A DNA stretch of 64,000 bases from assembly GCF_030867145.1 (NCBI RefSeq), contig NC_134414.1, positions 67,958,814-68,022,813 on the forward strand. The letters are read 5' to 3'. Both the position numbers and the translations under genes were made by a program. The notes below the pieces were generated by a model. It did not search any database. It had not been told where the DNA came from and was given only the letters and a program-made list of their open reading frames with translations. The stretch's first letter is position 1. Each line of letters begins with the position of its first letter. Below are positions 27,101 through 38,243 of this stretch, one piece after another. The stretch comes from Opisthocomus hoazin (lineage: Eukaryota > Chordata > Aves > Opisthocomiformes > Opisthocomidae).

Positions 27101-29816
27101 AGCTAGTCTATAATTAGCTGTTTCCTTTTCAGACATCCCGTGTCTCTACTTGACTCCAAGCTGAGCTAGTGCAGCTCCTTGCCATAAATGAGGAAAGAGC
27201 TGTGAAGAGGAAATGTGGTTTCTCGTGGTGATCTTGTCATCGGTAGATCACAGACTAAGGCATGGTTTGCATTTGGCATACAGGGCCATAGGGCAGGAGA
27301 AGGCTTGCAAACATGTGAAGTAAATACCTAACTAAGAGAGAAAATGAGGCAGAAAGCAGTTCTGCATGGTTCACTTGCTGTGCAACACTTGGTTCTCTGA
27401 CTTGTTACTGATGTTGTCCTTGCTCTTTCCCTAGCTGTATGCTGTAGTTGCTTGCTGAACCAAGTTTGATTTTATCTATTTTATCAAAAAGGCAAAGGTG
27501 AGAAGATAATTAGCTCAGGTTTTCCTGTGTAATCTAACAAACAAGGTACCACTTACTACCAGCGATCAAGAAAGCTTCTGATGAAGGAAAGATGCAGTTT
27601 TCAGAAAACTATTGTGCCAGTAAATGCCGAAGGTCAGGCTCTGCAGGTGAGGAAATTGTACCTTTTCCCTGCTGAAAGCAAAGGGAGAGCTCATCCTTCT
27701 TTCTTGGCTTGGGAAGCGTTGCTGCACCGGAACGTTCCTTCGTCGTCGCCGGTGTACTGAGAGCTCCCCCTCCCGTTCCATTCCACTTCTAAGTGCTTGC
27801 AGACCTCACACCTCTGAATCACAAATTCCTCATGTCTTCCGTTTTTTCTGCAGTATGCTATACCAGCGCAGAGAACACTTCTCAGTGCCAGCTGAAAATT
27901 CATTGCCACAAGCTCGGGCTGTAAGCCTAACCTGAGAGGGTGGGGGGGAGGGGGTGCTGTGCTGCCCAGGACTTTCAGGTACTGTTCCACATGCAACCAC
28001 AGTTTTCCCCTGTTTGACTTTGGGTTTATGGCACGAATCTTCTTTTTTCTGTTTTCTAACTGTAGGCTGAGGAGCATAAAATTTCCTCCTGTAGCAAAAG
28101 TCACAAAAAAGTTGGCAATTTTATTTTTATAATTTCCCGTGAATGAATATGAAAAAAAAAGTATAAAATTGTTTCTTGGACAACCAGATTTAAGCAATTT
28201 CACTAGCTCAGATTCAAGAAGGAGCACCATGGAACCCCATGGAAAAGTAATCAGAGAGTACTGAGGAGGAGCAAGCTCTGACTGTGAGGGAAAGGATGTC
28301 AAAAGGAGTTGGATCCACGCTGTTGGAAGTTTTCAGTTGTTACCGTGTCCTCAATATAGTAACTGAATGACATCTTTTGAGCCCCAGGTGATGATATAGA
28401 ATGACACATATTTCATGGAAAACTACTCAGTTTTGAAAACAAAACAAACAAATGTATCCACAGCCACCTACGACAGAGAGATTATCTTTGCTGAAGACTT
28501 TATTTATAAAATGAGCAATAATACTTTTCACAAGGCTTGATATTGGTATCATACAGACTCCTAATTCAGAAAGTGGAGAACCATGGATGGTGGTGTACAT
28601 CCTCTTTGAAGACATGATTTCATGGGATACCTCACAGCTAATGAATAACTTCAAGGACCCTCAAAGGTTGCTAAAGGAGAATTCCTAGCAATCATATCTG
28701 TAATTTTTCATTTCCCGCAGGCAAAAAAGGATAGAGGACAGAAGATTCTGGAAATAACCTGCTGGTAAAGTGGAGTGATGAAAGAAACAGATGCTCGCTT
28801 TTGTGGAACATTGTACACTTTTCTGTGAGAAAGGAGGGTTGCGCAGTTTGAATGCCAATAGAAGGAAAATTAAGATTAAAGATCTGCAAATATATGTAAC
28901 ACTCGCATTACTTGCAATAAGACAACATAAGAATTTACAATAATTCAAAGTGCTTCATCCAGCAGAGAAGAATATCATACCTCTTTGTGACAGACAAATG
29001 GAAACAGACCAGAAAATGAAAAAAAAGAGTGGCTACAGAGGTACCAGTGCTTGCAGCAGTTTTATTTATAGAGACAGAATAAAGCTCTGACCACTAGTTA
29101 ATGCAACATTTAGACGTTGTCCTTTAAAGCTAAAAGTTAGACTGTTATAAAAAAATAATCTCCACCATTTGATATGACATTTCACCACTTCTTCATTCTT
29201 GCCTTTTGTGTTTTACTTTCTTGTGTCCCTTTGCCTTTTGCTTTTATTCACAAAGCTCCCTATTCTGCCTGCTTTTCACTGCTTTCCTGCTCCTTTGCAT
29301 CCTCCCTCCAGGTTTGTCTTCTGAATCAAATACTTGTATTCTGTTTTCTCACAGTAAACACATTTATTGAAAGAAAATGGAGCTGAAGCAGGAGGGAGGA
29401 GGCCACAGTCACAAAATCTTCCCTCCATCTGTAAGGTACTGAAGAATGTGCATACGAATGAATTTTCAAGTAATATAACTAGAGTTAATGATATTTTGGT
29501 TTGTCTTATGTTTTATTTTTCAAGCGTCCTTGCATTCCTTTTTTTCCTGATGAAGTTCTTCTGGAAAACTACTCAATTAGTTCCTCATTGTGAGTGAGAA
29601 GGCAAGCTTTTTTTGCACGATATTTTTTCTCAGTGAACTTATGTGAAAGACAAGGAAATCTTGAAAAAGAAAGTCGTTACTTATGTCTTAGGATTTTAGA
29701 CATACATATACACTTTAAAAAACTTGTATAAGCAAGAGTACATCCCATCAAAGGACGGCCTTTCCTAATCTTATTTGCTTATATCCATTCATGCAGAGCA
29801 AGGACGGAGTCAGGTG
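24191..29816. other. Non-coding stretch; small CpG cluster and G-quadruplex
   Basis: No gene recognised. A compact CpG group (seven CpGs in about 45 bases) lies at 27717-27762 around CGTCGTCGCCGG, followed by the pyrimidine-rich, acceptor-like run ending CTTGCAG near 27803. A G-quadruplex motif follows at 27938. The 203-codon minus frame across 27691-28302 has no recognisable domain and is not called. The rest is AT-rich with short chance frames. Confidence 0.45.
27938..27954 (+). other. G-quadruplex motif
   Basis: GGGTGGGGGGGAGGGGG gives four G-runs of at least three with single-base loops, the most stable class of predicted DNA quadruplex. It lies about 180 bp from the CpG cluster at 27717-27762. 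No gene is attached to it. Confidence 0.8.
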
Positions 29817-30365
29817 TTTCTTTTCTTTCCTTTCCTTTCCTTTCCTTTCCTTTCCTTTCCTTTCCTTTCCTTTCCTTTCCTTTCCTTTCCTTTCCTTTCC
29901 TTTCCTTTCCTTTCCTTTCCTTTCCTTTCCTTTCCTTTCCTTTCCTTTCCTTTCCTTTCCTTTCCTTTCCTTTCCTTTCCTTTCCTTCCCTTCCCTTCCC
30001 TTCCCTTCCCTTCCCTTCCCTTCCCTTCCCTTCCCTTCCCTTCCCTTCCCTTCCCTTCCCTTCCCTTCCCTTCCCCTCCCCTCCCCTCCCCTCCCCTTTT
30101 TTCTTTCTTTTTCTCTTTCTCTTTCTTTCTTTTTCTCTTTCTTTTTCTTTTTCTCTTTCTTTTTCTTTTTCTCTTTCTTTTTCTTTTTCTCTTTCTTTTT
30201 CTTTTTCTTTTTCTTTTTCATTTTCTTTTTCTTTTTCTTTTTCTTTTTCTTTTTCTTTTTCTTTTTCTTTTTCTTTTTCTTTTTCTTTTTCTTTTCTCTT
30301 TTTCTTTTTCTTTTTCTTTTTCTTTTTCTTTTTCTTTTTCTTTTTCTTTTTCTTTTTCTTTTTCC
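29817..30365. repeat. 549-base polypyrimidine microsatellite complex
   Basis: All bases are C or T except one A at 30220. Successive blocks are: (TTTCC)32 at 29826-29985; (TTCCC)18 at 29986-30075; (CTCCC)4 at 30076-30095; a mixed CTTT/CTCTTT zone at about 30096-30205 with an 18-base higher-order unit of the form TCTCTTTCTTTTTCTTTT repeated about four times; then mostly (CTTTTT)n to 30365. The long frames across it on both strands (Phe/Ser/Leu-rich or Lys/Glu/Arg-rich) are artefacts. Polypurine-polypyrimidine mirror repeats of this length can form triplex H-DNA, are length-unstable and are often misassembled. The single purine and the block borders give internal landmarks. Confidence 0.99.
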
Positions 30366-33300
30366 AAACAGGCTCCGCTTTTCCTGTTCACGCCTGCTGT
30401 ACTGTCTTTCATAGCCTAGCAAGAGATCAAGGCAACCTTTGCAAAGTTGTGGGAATGGGTGGATTGCAAAACAAAGTTTTGGTGACACGAGAGCTCAGCA
30501 AATCGTGGTCTGAGAGCTGAGATCAGGTGCCTGTGAACCGGCACTGATGTCTGGAAGGAAGCAGGGCCTCAGGAAGGATACAGCGAGGCTGCAGCTTGCA
30601 AAGCACATTATGTCTAGAACTGCAATTGTGGCATTTCATTGCTTTAAGACTGTGTTTGAGTTTTGTCTGCAGAAAGAAAGATTATAGTTTTTTTTGGCTT
30701 TAGGACTGGTACTTCAGGACTGATAGTCCATGTAAGTTTCTGATGCCTTCATTGCTGTGAAGTATATCAGATCTGAAGATGCCAGTGCATCCCAGGTGCT
30801 GGGGACCTTGAAGTCTCAGACTCTTAAGAATGAAGGATCTGCTTTAAAACAACCTTCTTTAAGGATAATTTCACTAGTGAATTGGACAGAAAAAAGCCGT
30901 TCGCATCCTCCAAATTGCCTGGCTTTCCGGTGTGTTTCCCAGAGTAAGTGCTAGTACGTTGACTACTACTCTCCTTCTCTTGCATAGTTCACCTTTTTCC
31001 TACAACTCCAGCCTACCCACAGGCACCGCCAGCTCACACACAAAGAGGAACGTTTCTGGAGCCCACTGCTGCAAGATTGCATAATCACTTACTCAGTGTA
31101 GTCAGCGGGGACAGGAGAATGAGGCTACTTCACTGCTGTTGTGTGTAACATATGCAGAGGAGTTATGGCTAAATAACAGCAGCCACAGTCAGTGAAGCAT
31201 CTGAATTTGGCTGGCCACTCAAATGGACAAAAAAGAGGATTGTTTCCTACTTCTTCATTAAAGTAAGCAATTATCTGTTGTCTCTGCTGGTTGCTATGTA
31301 CAGATTACAGATAGGGCAGAAAATTGTGAGAAGAAGGCAAGAGACTGAGTGAAACAGAGGGAGAAATATGCTGGAAGGTAGCTTTGAGAGGATGAGAAAG
31401 AGGAAAGGGAAAGAGTGACACCATTACCCTGGAGATCAAAGAGCAATTCAAGACCTCCTCCTATCAGCCAGGATTAGGATGGAAGTGGGAATGTTCTTAT
31501 ACTTTGCTGTTTATTTGTCTGTTTGTTTGGATGCATAATAGTTGTCCATACTATTGGATACAGACTAGGCAATAAACATGTCCTATGGTTTTGAAAGCCA
31601 TAACACAGATGATGTAAGAATGACAACTTTTTTTTTTAACTTTGTGATTTGTTGTTTAAGGGAAATGACTAGAAATGTTGAGCCTGACTCATGGTTTCTG
31701 ACTGCATGCTTATTGATATGAGTTCCAGTACGATGGAGCAGCCCCAACTGTGTTTTACAGGTTATGGTAGCAGTACATACTGCCTTAATAATTTCTTGAA
31801 ACAATAGTGCAAGTTAGTTCCTAAAACTTTAAATTGTGTAACATAGATTTGCATACATTTTACAAGAAATATTTTACATTTTCTTTTTTAGTCTTGCAGT
31901 TAGTTACTCTAAAAGTGCATTTAGTTAAAAGTATCTCAAGTCACTTTCAGCAATCTCAAACCTATACAGATTAGCAGAATAATCTCTGTGTGTTACTTGG
32001 ACTGAAATTCTTCATATTGAGAGTAAGGAATTATAGTATTAAGGTAGTTCAGTTAATACTTCACTACTGTCTGTGGGGTTTTGCCATAACTATTTTTCTT
32101 GTCACACGCTGCTGTAAATCTGGGTAGACATATATACTCTTGTAGAATTAAAAAGCACACTTAAAAATGTCTAAATTAAGCTTTTAAAATAGAAAATCTT
32201 AAGCACTTCCTATGTATTCCATTTTACTTTCCCAATACGTTTCCCAGTGAAAGAAAAAAAAAATGAATAGCTTTATTACAAAACTTCATGGTATTCCTGT
32301 ACTATGGGAACAATATATTCTTAAGCGCTCCATGCATCTGAAATTTGTCTTGATGTGGCCCATTTATTTTAATTTGGGTCTGTCAGTGGAAAAAAAGAAG
32401 TAATTAAACTTGTGACTAGCATGGAGAAACATTTTACGTTCTAACACTGTAGCTTGATACCCAGTAGTTTCTTTATATTTCTTCCAGTTGTCAGATCAAA
32501 GTCTCTCAAGTGCTATAACTCAGCCATGCTTTGATTAATTACTTCACACAATGAATTTGCAAATTATATTTCTGAAGTGATTTATGTACTTCTTAACTTC
32601 AATCACGCGTACCCTCCCCCCTGGTCTGTGGTTTGATTTTGTTTTTTTTTTTCTATTCCAATCTTTATTCACTAATGTAGTCAGTCCACACCTTGTAAAA
32701 ATATTTTTGAACAATAACTGATGTAATTTTATGCTTAACAAATTGGTGTAGACAGAGATTTCCAGTAAAGAGCAAAATCTTACCTGAATAGTGCAATTAA
32801 GCAGAACTGTAAGAATGACTTAAATTGCAGTCACCCACCAGCACTCCTGGTCAGGTCTTCAGCCTCAATGCTTTATACAAATATATGAAGTCCCTCCCTA
32901 AAAATTTCCAGCTGCAGGTTTTGTCTTGGCTGGGGTTTTGTTCGAGATAGGGCTACTGGAATAGCTGAGCTAAGGCAACCTTTGCAATACATGTTCAAAC
33001 CAAACATTTGGTTACTGTAGTTAGACTTTGGTAAATAGTATTTGGGGAAGTAATAACTTGCCTGCACCAGTGATGTGCTTGTCTGGGCAGCGTTTAATAT
33101 TTACATTTGTGGTTTTGTTATACAGTCTCACATGACATGCTGCTGTTCGTGTTCAATCCATTTGCGTTACATAGTGGTATCTAATCTCTGTTTGGTGGTA
33201 TTGTGTTTATAGATATAAATATCCATGCCTTCCCTACGACTTGATCTGACAAGTTTCTGAAGGAGTGCTGTGAGGTTATTTCTCTCATTACCTCTATCTG

Positions 33301-35689
33301 ATATCCTTAGCTCTGAATGTTTGAACAGGGCATTCATTCACATGCTTTAGAAGCCATTTTCATCTAGATGCTGCTTTTTTTTTTTTTATTCAGGTATGAA
33401 CCTAACAAGGACACGTGAGTGGAGGTAAAGGACTAATAGTAGGGTCCTGACTGTAGAAGTGTGACTGGCATACTGTCCCAAATACTCTTGTTCCTTGTCA
33501 CAGCTGCAGTGTAATTGTTTTGTCCATCCATATAAGAAACTGCACAGAATGAAATAGGCTGAAGTCTTGCAGATTGGAAGTATTCATTCACTCCCTGGTT
33601 TACTTTTGAAACACAGTAATAGCTCTCTGTCAGACAAAACCCAGCTGTGTTTTGGGGGGTAGCTGACTTTGAAGGCCCCTTATTGTAGGAAGAATCGACA
33701 GAATTTCAGCAAATTTGGTTCTTTGATGCTCCTGGCAAGCCTTGTACTCTCAAACACCCCAAATGCCTTCACATCATGCCCCAGGACCTGCAACAACTTC
33801 CTTAGTAAGTGACATATAACTGTGGTGTTGATGGGCAGCAATGTTGATCTCACACTATTTTGAACACTTTGAACTGGAAAGAAAAATGCACGTGAAAAAA
33901 AAATAATTGTGTTCTAGGGCCACCAAAATGGGGCAGAGGGGAGAACTCATAGAAAATAACATGCAGAGTGGAAAAGGCCAGTCTAGGCTTGATGGGGTCA
34001 GCCAAGTACTGTATGCAAAGGTGCGCTGCAGCACCTGACCCAGAGGTGAACGGTCGTTCCCTGAGACAGATGCATTTAGCTATTTAGATATAACACAGTC
34101 AGAACAAGCTGTCTAGCCCAGAGTCATGTCTCCAGTCACAGCTAGTAGTAGAGACATGAGGTAATGGATATACATTTTAATTAAATTTAGAGTGATACTT
34201 CTCCTTGTATGCCTTCTCTGTCCTAGCTTCTTTGTTCTTTCTACCTTCAGTTTTAAACAGATCCATTACTTCTAGGTCTGATCCTGGACATTGGTAGACA
34301 GGTCTGTTTCTATTTGTTAGGAAACATTTTTCAGATGAAATTCTCTGGTCTTTCTGAAACGCTGTGATATTCCAAAATTTTTGAGGAGTTTCAGAAGACT
34401 GAAACCTTTTATGACTCCTATGCAGAGCAGTTTCCTATTGTATTGACATTTTTGCTACTGAAGTGCTAATTTCACCTAAAAAAACAGAGACTTAGACAAA
34501 TGCCTTAACTGATATGAATAGTGCTTATATAGGAATACCCTTTAAAGACTGCTTAATTTGATCACTAAAACATAAGCAGAGGAATTGTAGTTTCTTTAGC
34601 TGAAGTCTTGCCATTGCCTCATTTAATATTGTGTTCATGGCACTTGTAAAATCTTAACATTTATGTGGGCCCATCCTGCGTGCAGCTGCACAACGTCATT
34701 GTAAGGTAGGGCATAGCACTGACTCCATTTTTTAAAAAAGCAAGACCATTTCACTCAGACTGAATGCCCATGGTCATAAAAAAAGAGTCTACACGTGCAA
34801 TACATTTTCCTACGACTCTCTCCAAGCGTACAAAAAATACAGATCACAAGACTGTTTCTATTTCTAGGTCCCAAATCAAGAAATAAGAATGTCAGCAGGC
34901 TAAGTACTAGCTTTGCAGGAAATAAGAGTCGTAGAAGGGATCTTTAAAAAATGGATAGGTTGATTTTTACGTAGGGGCCATTATAAAATCCTCTGTTTAT
35001 GAAAAGAAAATTAGTGTCTCCATTTCTGGGTTAAGACTTGAGAAACCAGCAGACCTAGCATAGTAATAAAACATTTTAGAATGCTTATTATTAGGATATC
35101 AATGTGTCTCATATTGAAGCAGGAAATGCTTCAGTGTGATGTTCTTCAGCCATGTAGCATGTATGTCAAAAGATTACTGTCATCGCAGAATACATCAGAA
35201 TAAATAATACATTACTGGAAAGACCTCTTGTTTCTTACAGTAGGATTCATTCGTCTTGTGTTTCTTTTTCACTGTGTTTATAAGTATCTGGGATGATTTT
35301 CCTAAAGGATCTGCTGGGATACATGAAATGTAATTCTTTATAAATTAAAATGAAAAAGTTCAAAAGTAGTTATTTCTTTGTATTTATTATTACCTCTGTC
35401 GGTGTAACTTCCTCTCTTGCTTGTTAAATATTGTCAAGTCTACCTAAACGTATTTTATTTTCTCACCCTGCTACTCCCAATAGCCTGGTAGACATTTTGC
35501 AATAGTTTCTAGTTTACCATGTAATTTATGTTATTTTCCCCTTTCAGTTTAGAAGATATTTCTTAAAAAAGGAAATATTTCTAATAAAAAAGTAAATACT
35601 GAAACTAAGACAATATGCGAAACCCCCCAAAGCTTCGTATTTAATTCATGTTGATATTTGATCTAGAAAATAAAAGAACAGTGGCAGAA
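30366..35689. other. Non-coding stretch
   Basis: No gene, transposon or long ORF recognised. The first few hundred bases after the pyrimidine tract are of mixed composition. From about 31500 onward the sequence is AT-rich with short T and A runs (for example near 31629, 32640 and 33371). Frames are all under 75 codons. Confidence 0.5.
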
Positions 35690-36060
35690 AAATCACTGAT
35701 GTGGCCTATCACATTACAGAGTAATTAATTGTTGTTGTTTGTATAAACATTGGGACTGACATTAAGACAGGGATTCAAAGAATTCATGTGTCCTCAGTGT
35801 TACCAGTTACAGTCCTTTTCCTGCAAAAGAGGTGTTAGCTCAACTTTTACACATCCTGATTTCTCTCCTGACTGTAGCATGTAAGGTTAAACACATGTGT
35901 AAACCTCTGAAGATTGATTCCTTAAAGATGAGAATGTCTTTTGATAATTTTAAGCATGTAAAATTAAGCTCTTGCATTAATCTTCTCCAAACTGGAGCGT
36001 GTTAAATCCGAGTTAGAGCTAGCCGTCTCCAACATACAATAACAATCTGTTGAATTAATA
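35690..36060. promoter_or_regulatory. Candidate conserved non-coding block with paired FOX-like site
   Basis: At 35736-35749 the sequence TGTTTGTATAAACA places two forkhead-type half-sites (TGTTTG and TAAACA) head to head with a two-base spacer. Just before it is the homeodomain-like AGTAATTAATTG. The rest of the block is unique, low in CpG and free of repeat signatures. Its enhancer-like nature is inference from motif texture only. Confidence 0.22.
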
Positions 36061-36897
36061 GATGTTTATCCTCTTCAGTAAAATTTTGTTTCTTATCTTG
36101 TCATCAGAAGAAAGTCTGATGGGATGCTTATTATCCTAGATTTCTTCTTTTTTTTTTTTAATAAAAGATGATAATATTTGTTTTGGAATATCACCTAGCT
36201 CAGAGGGACAGACCAGTTAAAGCAGTTTCTTTTAGTTTAGTTTGGCCTTTCATAGGCTTTCCTTCTCCAGTACCTTCCCAACACTCCCATACTTGGGGTT
36301 TTCCACCTGATTGTCTGTAGGAGCAAATCAGTAGGCTGGAGAACTAAGACCACTTTCTTTATTTCAGTAGCAACATCCAAACAAGAAGTGGCTTCCACAC
36401 TTTTGCCAGCACAACTATCAAACCTGATGTGTGTGGGAAATCATCTGTTTTTACATACAAGGACTCTCAAATGGTTTAAAGTGACATGGTGTTGCTGAAT
36501 GATTATGTGCTGATTTAGACAAGCCGAGGATTTTGCCATTCTTATCTGAAAGAAGAAAACGGATTTAAAACTCAGAAATATGAGCACACACTTATTTGTG
36601 CTGAATATGTCTTTTTATAATGAGTTTCCAAAATCCTGGAGAAAGGTTTGTTGGCTGCCTCCCCCCAGCCTTAAGTGCACTTGAATACCAGCAGAAAAAT
36701 TCTCAGGCCGTGACGGAGGAAGCAACTTATTGACAAAACAACTCTTCTATGAAGGACCAGAGAAAATAACCCTGAAACATCTGGTTTCCGTTTAGACCGG
36801 AAGCCCAGAAAAGTTGCCTTCCATTTCATTTCAGCATTTAGGATATGCAAGCATCTATTTTTGTCTGGTTTCCAAAAGAAGTGAAGCTGCTGTCACC

Positions 36898-36984
36898 ATG
36901 CTGCCTGTCACTCTGCTCGCTCTCTATTTTTTTTTTCTTAGTAACTTTGGAACACACTGGCCAACTTCCAAACCAGACAGAGAG
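36898..36984 (+). CDS. Candidate first coding exon, signal-peptide-like, host gene unknown
   Basis: An exon-shaped block at 36835-36984 (150 nt). It opens after an acceptor-like TTTCATTTCAG (36824-36834) and closes at a good donor, GAG|GTAAGA (GT at 36985-36986). Inside it an ATG at 36898 has a strong Kozak context (TCACCATGC) and gives exactly 29 codons to the donor (phase 0). The peptide starts Met and then a hydrophobic core LPVTLLALYFFFL, followed by a polar stretch with Trp, Lys and Asp-Arg-Glu. That is the layout of a secretory signal peptide running into a mature N-terminus. Cautions: the same frame is open further upstream in the exon, and an out-of-frame ATG at 36845 overlaps it. I do not recognise the protein, and no second exon was found in the window. 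It could be chance. If real, it is the first coding exon of a secreted or membrane protein on the plus strand, with the next exon beyond an intron. Confidence 0.33.
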
Positions 36985-38117
36985 GTAAGAGTGTTTGAAA
37001 GATTCAGGCTTCTCACCTGGTACTCAAAAATAACAGCCAAGCAGAGAACCTGCTTAATGCCCTCGGTGAGGATAAGGGATGGGGCATGAACTCAGGCAAA
37101 GATCAGAGAACCTGGAACAAGTATGTTATGAATGGCTTAACTGGAGATAGGGGAAAAAAAAAAGCAATGCAACCCAAAATCTTCCTAGTCACTGTTTGTA
37201 ATATTTTTTTAGAGATAAGAAACCCACACGTGATGTTACTCACAGCTGACAGGCTGGTCCTCTGGCGGCTAATAAGGCACAAACACTGACTCAAGTCTTC
37301 CCTGCAGTTAGGACATAGAATTGTCTTTCTGCCGCATGGACTACTCAGTATATTAAAAGTACATATAAAAATTAAATTGCGGCTTTATTCTAATTCAGTT
37401 AAAATAGAAAAGAGCCACATGATACAAATCTGCTGGAAACTAGGCTTTTGGGGTTTGGAGTCTCCTGTTAGATCAAGACGTAGGTGTGGGTCAAAATTAG
37501 AGGGGTTCTATCCATTTGGGTGTTTGCAATAATGTCTGTTTCAGGATTTCTTAATTTCTTTATGTTTAGCAGTTTAACTGCTTATTCTTATTCAAATTGT
37601 TTCCTGAAGCATTTTCTCTGTGCTATCTTTTAACATTTAACCCACAACATAAAATGAATGAGATATGCATATGTGAAATCTGTTTCAAAGCATATCGGCA
37701 CTGATGGAACTGCTGCGGCCTTCCATATAAGCATACCCTCGCATACGATGAGGGACGTTAGGCCAAAACCCATTATCCTCCCGTTTTTACCAGATACTAC
37801 AGAGGGCTTCGGACACGAACTGCATGATTAGACTGAAACTTCATGGGCTCTGGGGAGAAAGGCGGAGTGACATTAGGCTGGAGCAAAAATTCGTTTCTTG
37901 CTGCGTTATGAGTCCTTTCCCAAGTTGTGGGTGTTTGTTTGTTTTTTTTTTAAATTAATGCAGCTGACTTGAGCAAGGCTGTTCATATTTTCCAGCCTGG
38001 CAGTTTTTACTTCTTTACTCCTTTGGTCTGGTACTTTTTTGGCATGCCTAAGCAAAGCTGAGGCATTCATGTCAGAAGCTGCCGATGACTGGAGCCAGAG
38101 GAGCAGCCTCCCCTCTG
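36985..38117. other. Non-coding stretch after the exon candidate
   Basis: Intron-like if the exon at 36835-36984 is real. No other coding feature was found. Short frames on both strands (36-70 codons) look random. Confidence 0.45.
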
Positions 38118-38243
38118 CGTACCCGCAGGTCTTGTCTTGAGAGCGGCGGGCGGCTTTGGACAACTCGTCCGCTCCTCTGCCGCGGGACCAGAGTCTGCGT
38201 GTTCCCAGTGCGGTGCAGGGGGGTTCTGCCTTCTGTACTGAGC
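38118..38243. promoter_or_regulatory. Small CpG cluster
   Basis: Twelve CpG dinucleotides in about 126 bases (cores GAGCGGCGGGCGG and GCCGCGGG), against a strongly CpG-depleted background. It is too short for a formal CpG island but is the densest CpG patch in the window. It could mark a minor promoter, a recently arrived GC-rich fragment or a decayed island. It lies about 1.1 kb downstream of the exon candidate at 36835-36984. The frames across it on both strands are by-products of low stop-codon density in GC-rich DNA. Confidence 0.4.

Noticed and set aside
27691..28302. 203-codon minus-strand ORF.
   Set aside because: It includes a poly-Pro run from the G-rich tract and has no family resemblance; most likely chance.
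29748..30488. Long ORFs on both strands (over 200 codons) across the pyrimidine tract.
   Set aside because: They are translations of simple repeats (Phe/Ser/Leu or Lys/Glu/Arg strings) with no stop codons by composition; not genes.
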